This document shows positions 23,927 to 24,898 of a DNA stretch of 24,898 nt, one piece after another. The stretch covers positions 1 to 24,898 of the forward strand of contig DATJGF010000010.1 in assembly GCA_035495315.1 (NCBI GenBank). The letters are read 5' to 3'. This DNA comes from DATJGF01 sp035495315. Its GTDB lineage: Bacteria > Verrucomicrobiota > Verrucomicrobiia > Limisphaerales > UBA8199. Both the position numbers and the translations under genes were made by a program. The notes under the pieces are model-generated. The model made no database searches, was not told the origin of the DNA, and saw only the letters and a program-made list of their open reading frames with translations. Numbering within the stretch: the stretch's first letter is position 1; every line of letters begins with the position of its first letter.

Positions 23927-24808
23927 TTATTTCTCATCCTTTAGCACAGCCAGGAACTGCTTCATGGCCGGCGACAGGACCTTGTTCTTCTTGTAGATGG
24001 CTGCCAGGGGCCGATAAAAATCGCCGTCCTCAAAAGGGACCGCTGCCAGGGTTTGTTTGGCAACTTCCTGCACGACGGTGCCTTGTGGAACGATAGCAAT
24101 ACCCGCATCGATCTCGACGGCTCGCTTCACCGTTTCAATGTTGTCGAACTCCATCACATGCTGCACCTGCACGGAATGGTCTTTGAGGATTTTATCCAAC
24201 GCTTTGCGGGTCGGAATATCGGGCTCGAATCCAATGAACTTCTGACCGGTCAACGATTTGAGGCGAACACCTTTGTTTTTGCCCAATGGATGTTGCGGGT
24301 GGCAAATCAACACCAGCGGATCTTTTCTAAGGGCATAAATTTCAAGTTTGTTATCGCGAACTGGATAGGCTACCAGGCCAAGGTCCACTACGTTCCCGAT
24401 CACATCCTCATAGACTTGATTGGCTCGTCGATATTCGACGTGAACATTGACGGTCGGATAGCTCTTCAGAAACTTCTTCAGATAAGGCGGCAGGTCGTGC
24501 AACCCGACGCTATAGATAGTGGCGACCCGAATTGTGCCGGAGATAATATCCTTAATCTCCTGCAGCTTGCTGTGAAGTGCATCAAAAGTTTGAATCACCT
24601 GCTTGCTGTAATCGTAAAGCACCTGGCCCTCGCGAGTAAGACGAAAGTGCTTCTTGCTCCGCTCGATTAGCAGCGATTTGAACAAGCGTTCGAGCGAGCT
24701 AATCTGCTGACTGACGGCCGATTGCGTCACATTGTTAATCTGGGCCGCCTTCGTAAAACTTTCCGTCTCGGCCAGATCGCAGAACACTTTCAGACTCTCG
24801 ATTTGCAT
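23927..24808 (-). CDS. LysR-family transcriptional regulator
   Basis: A 293-residue DNA-binding regulator. The winged helix-turn-helix occupies residues 1-60, with the typical FCDLAETESFTKAAQINNVT and QSAVSQQISSLE recognition helix, followed by a linker helix (DYSKQVIQTFDALHSKLQEI). The periplasmic-binding-like effector domain begins near GTIRVATIYSVGLHDLPP and has VDLGLVAYPV and VEIDAGIAIVPQG in the usual places. It resembles CysB/CbbR/CysL-like members, but the effector and target cannot be read from sequence. LysR genes often control a divergent neighbour. The region to the right is cut off by the window edge. It converges on the M29 gene. Confidence 0.93.
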   Translation of the reverse strand: MQIESLKVFCDLAETESFTKAAQINNVTQSAVSQQISSLERLFKSLLIERSKKHFRLTREGQVLYDYSKQVIQTFDALHSKLQEIKDIISGTIRVATIYSVGLHDLPPYLKKFLKSYPTVNVHVEYRRANQVYEDVIGNVVDLGLVAYPVRDNKLEIYALRKDPLVLICHPQHPLGKNKGVRLKSLTGQKFIGFEPDIPTRKALDKILKDHSVQVQHVMEFDNIETVKRAVEIDAGIAIVPQGTVVQEVAKQTLAAVPFEDGDFYRPLAAIYKKNKVLSPAMKQFLAVLKDEK

Positions 24809-24844
24809 AAGAACAGGGAATACCTGATTCAGCTTAGGCAGTCA

Positions 24845-24863
24845 ACTTATGTTTTCTTAAAGT
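24845..24863. promoter_or_regulatory. Candidate LysR-type operator (T-N11-A)
   Basis: ACTT-N11-AAGT at 24845-24863 is a short interrupted dyad of the T-N11-A form bound by many LysR proteins. It lies 36 nt upstream of the LysR start codon, a place suited to autoregulation and control of a divergent gene. The arms are only four bases, so chance is possible. Confidence 0.25.
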
Positions 24864-24898
24864 ACACATGATAAGAGGAACTGTGGTAACGGCGGGAT

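Noticed and set aside
24868..24898. Possible start of a divergent gene at the right edge (ATG at 24868)
   Set aside because: Only ten codons are visible and there is no clear ribosome site, so it cannot be distinguished from chance.

Overview
The window reads as ordinary chromosomal sequence from a moderately GC-rich bacterium, most likely a member of the Verrucomicrobiota (Limisphaerales/Pedosphaera-like). This assignment is an inference. It rests on the overall gene style (a DUF5117/DUF4953-type metzincin, an ArgD with a D-G-V-Q motif and an insertion, stand-alone DciA), on weak or absent Shine-Dalgarno sites, and on hairpin-rich GTAGCG...CGCTAC intergenic repeats. No rRNA, tRNA, IS element, prophage or CRISPR array was seen. 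Codon use looks even across the window, with no obvious transferred island.

Layout, left to right. An open-ended minus-strand frame (1-239) lies just downstream of a large secreted zinc metalloprotease (262-2952, minus). A TPR protein (3096-4493, plus) converges on a short-chain prenyl diphosphate synthase (4666-5586, minus). rpoZ and smpB (plus) converge on a secreted lactonase-fold beta-propeller (minus). That gene is divergent from a GH42-type beta-galactosidase homologue that lacks the usual acid/base glutamate (7866-9941, plus), which is followed by dciA. A 19-bp perfect inverted repeat and a doubtful 51-aa ORF separate dciA from a minus-strand operon: DEDDy nuclease-like protein, orphan MalK-type ATPase, atypical SDR. 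argD and argF (plus) converge on an RluA-type pseudouridine synthase and a PpiD-like membrane chaperone (minus). A lipoprotein and a Cys-rich unknown protein (plus) converge on an M42 aminopeptidase (minus). That gene is divergent from proB-mazG and an M29 aminopeptidase (plus). A LysR regulator (minus) ends the window.

Together these genes are mostly housekeeping: arginine and proline synthesis, peptide turnover (metzincin, M42, M29), isoprenoid precursor supply, translation rescue and rRNA modification, replication helicase loading and envelope protein folding. There is no convincing large new defence or biosynthetic system.

The strongest unexplained signals are at the nucleotide level. 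Three mosaic hairpin repeats share GTAGCG/CGCTAC-like ends and compensatory stem changes, and every one sits between convergent genes. One of them supplies the stop codons of both neighbours. A separate perfect 19-bp inverted repeat buries the best Shine-Dalgarno site in the window.
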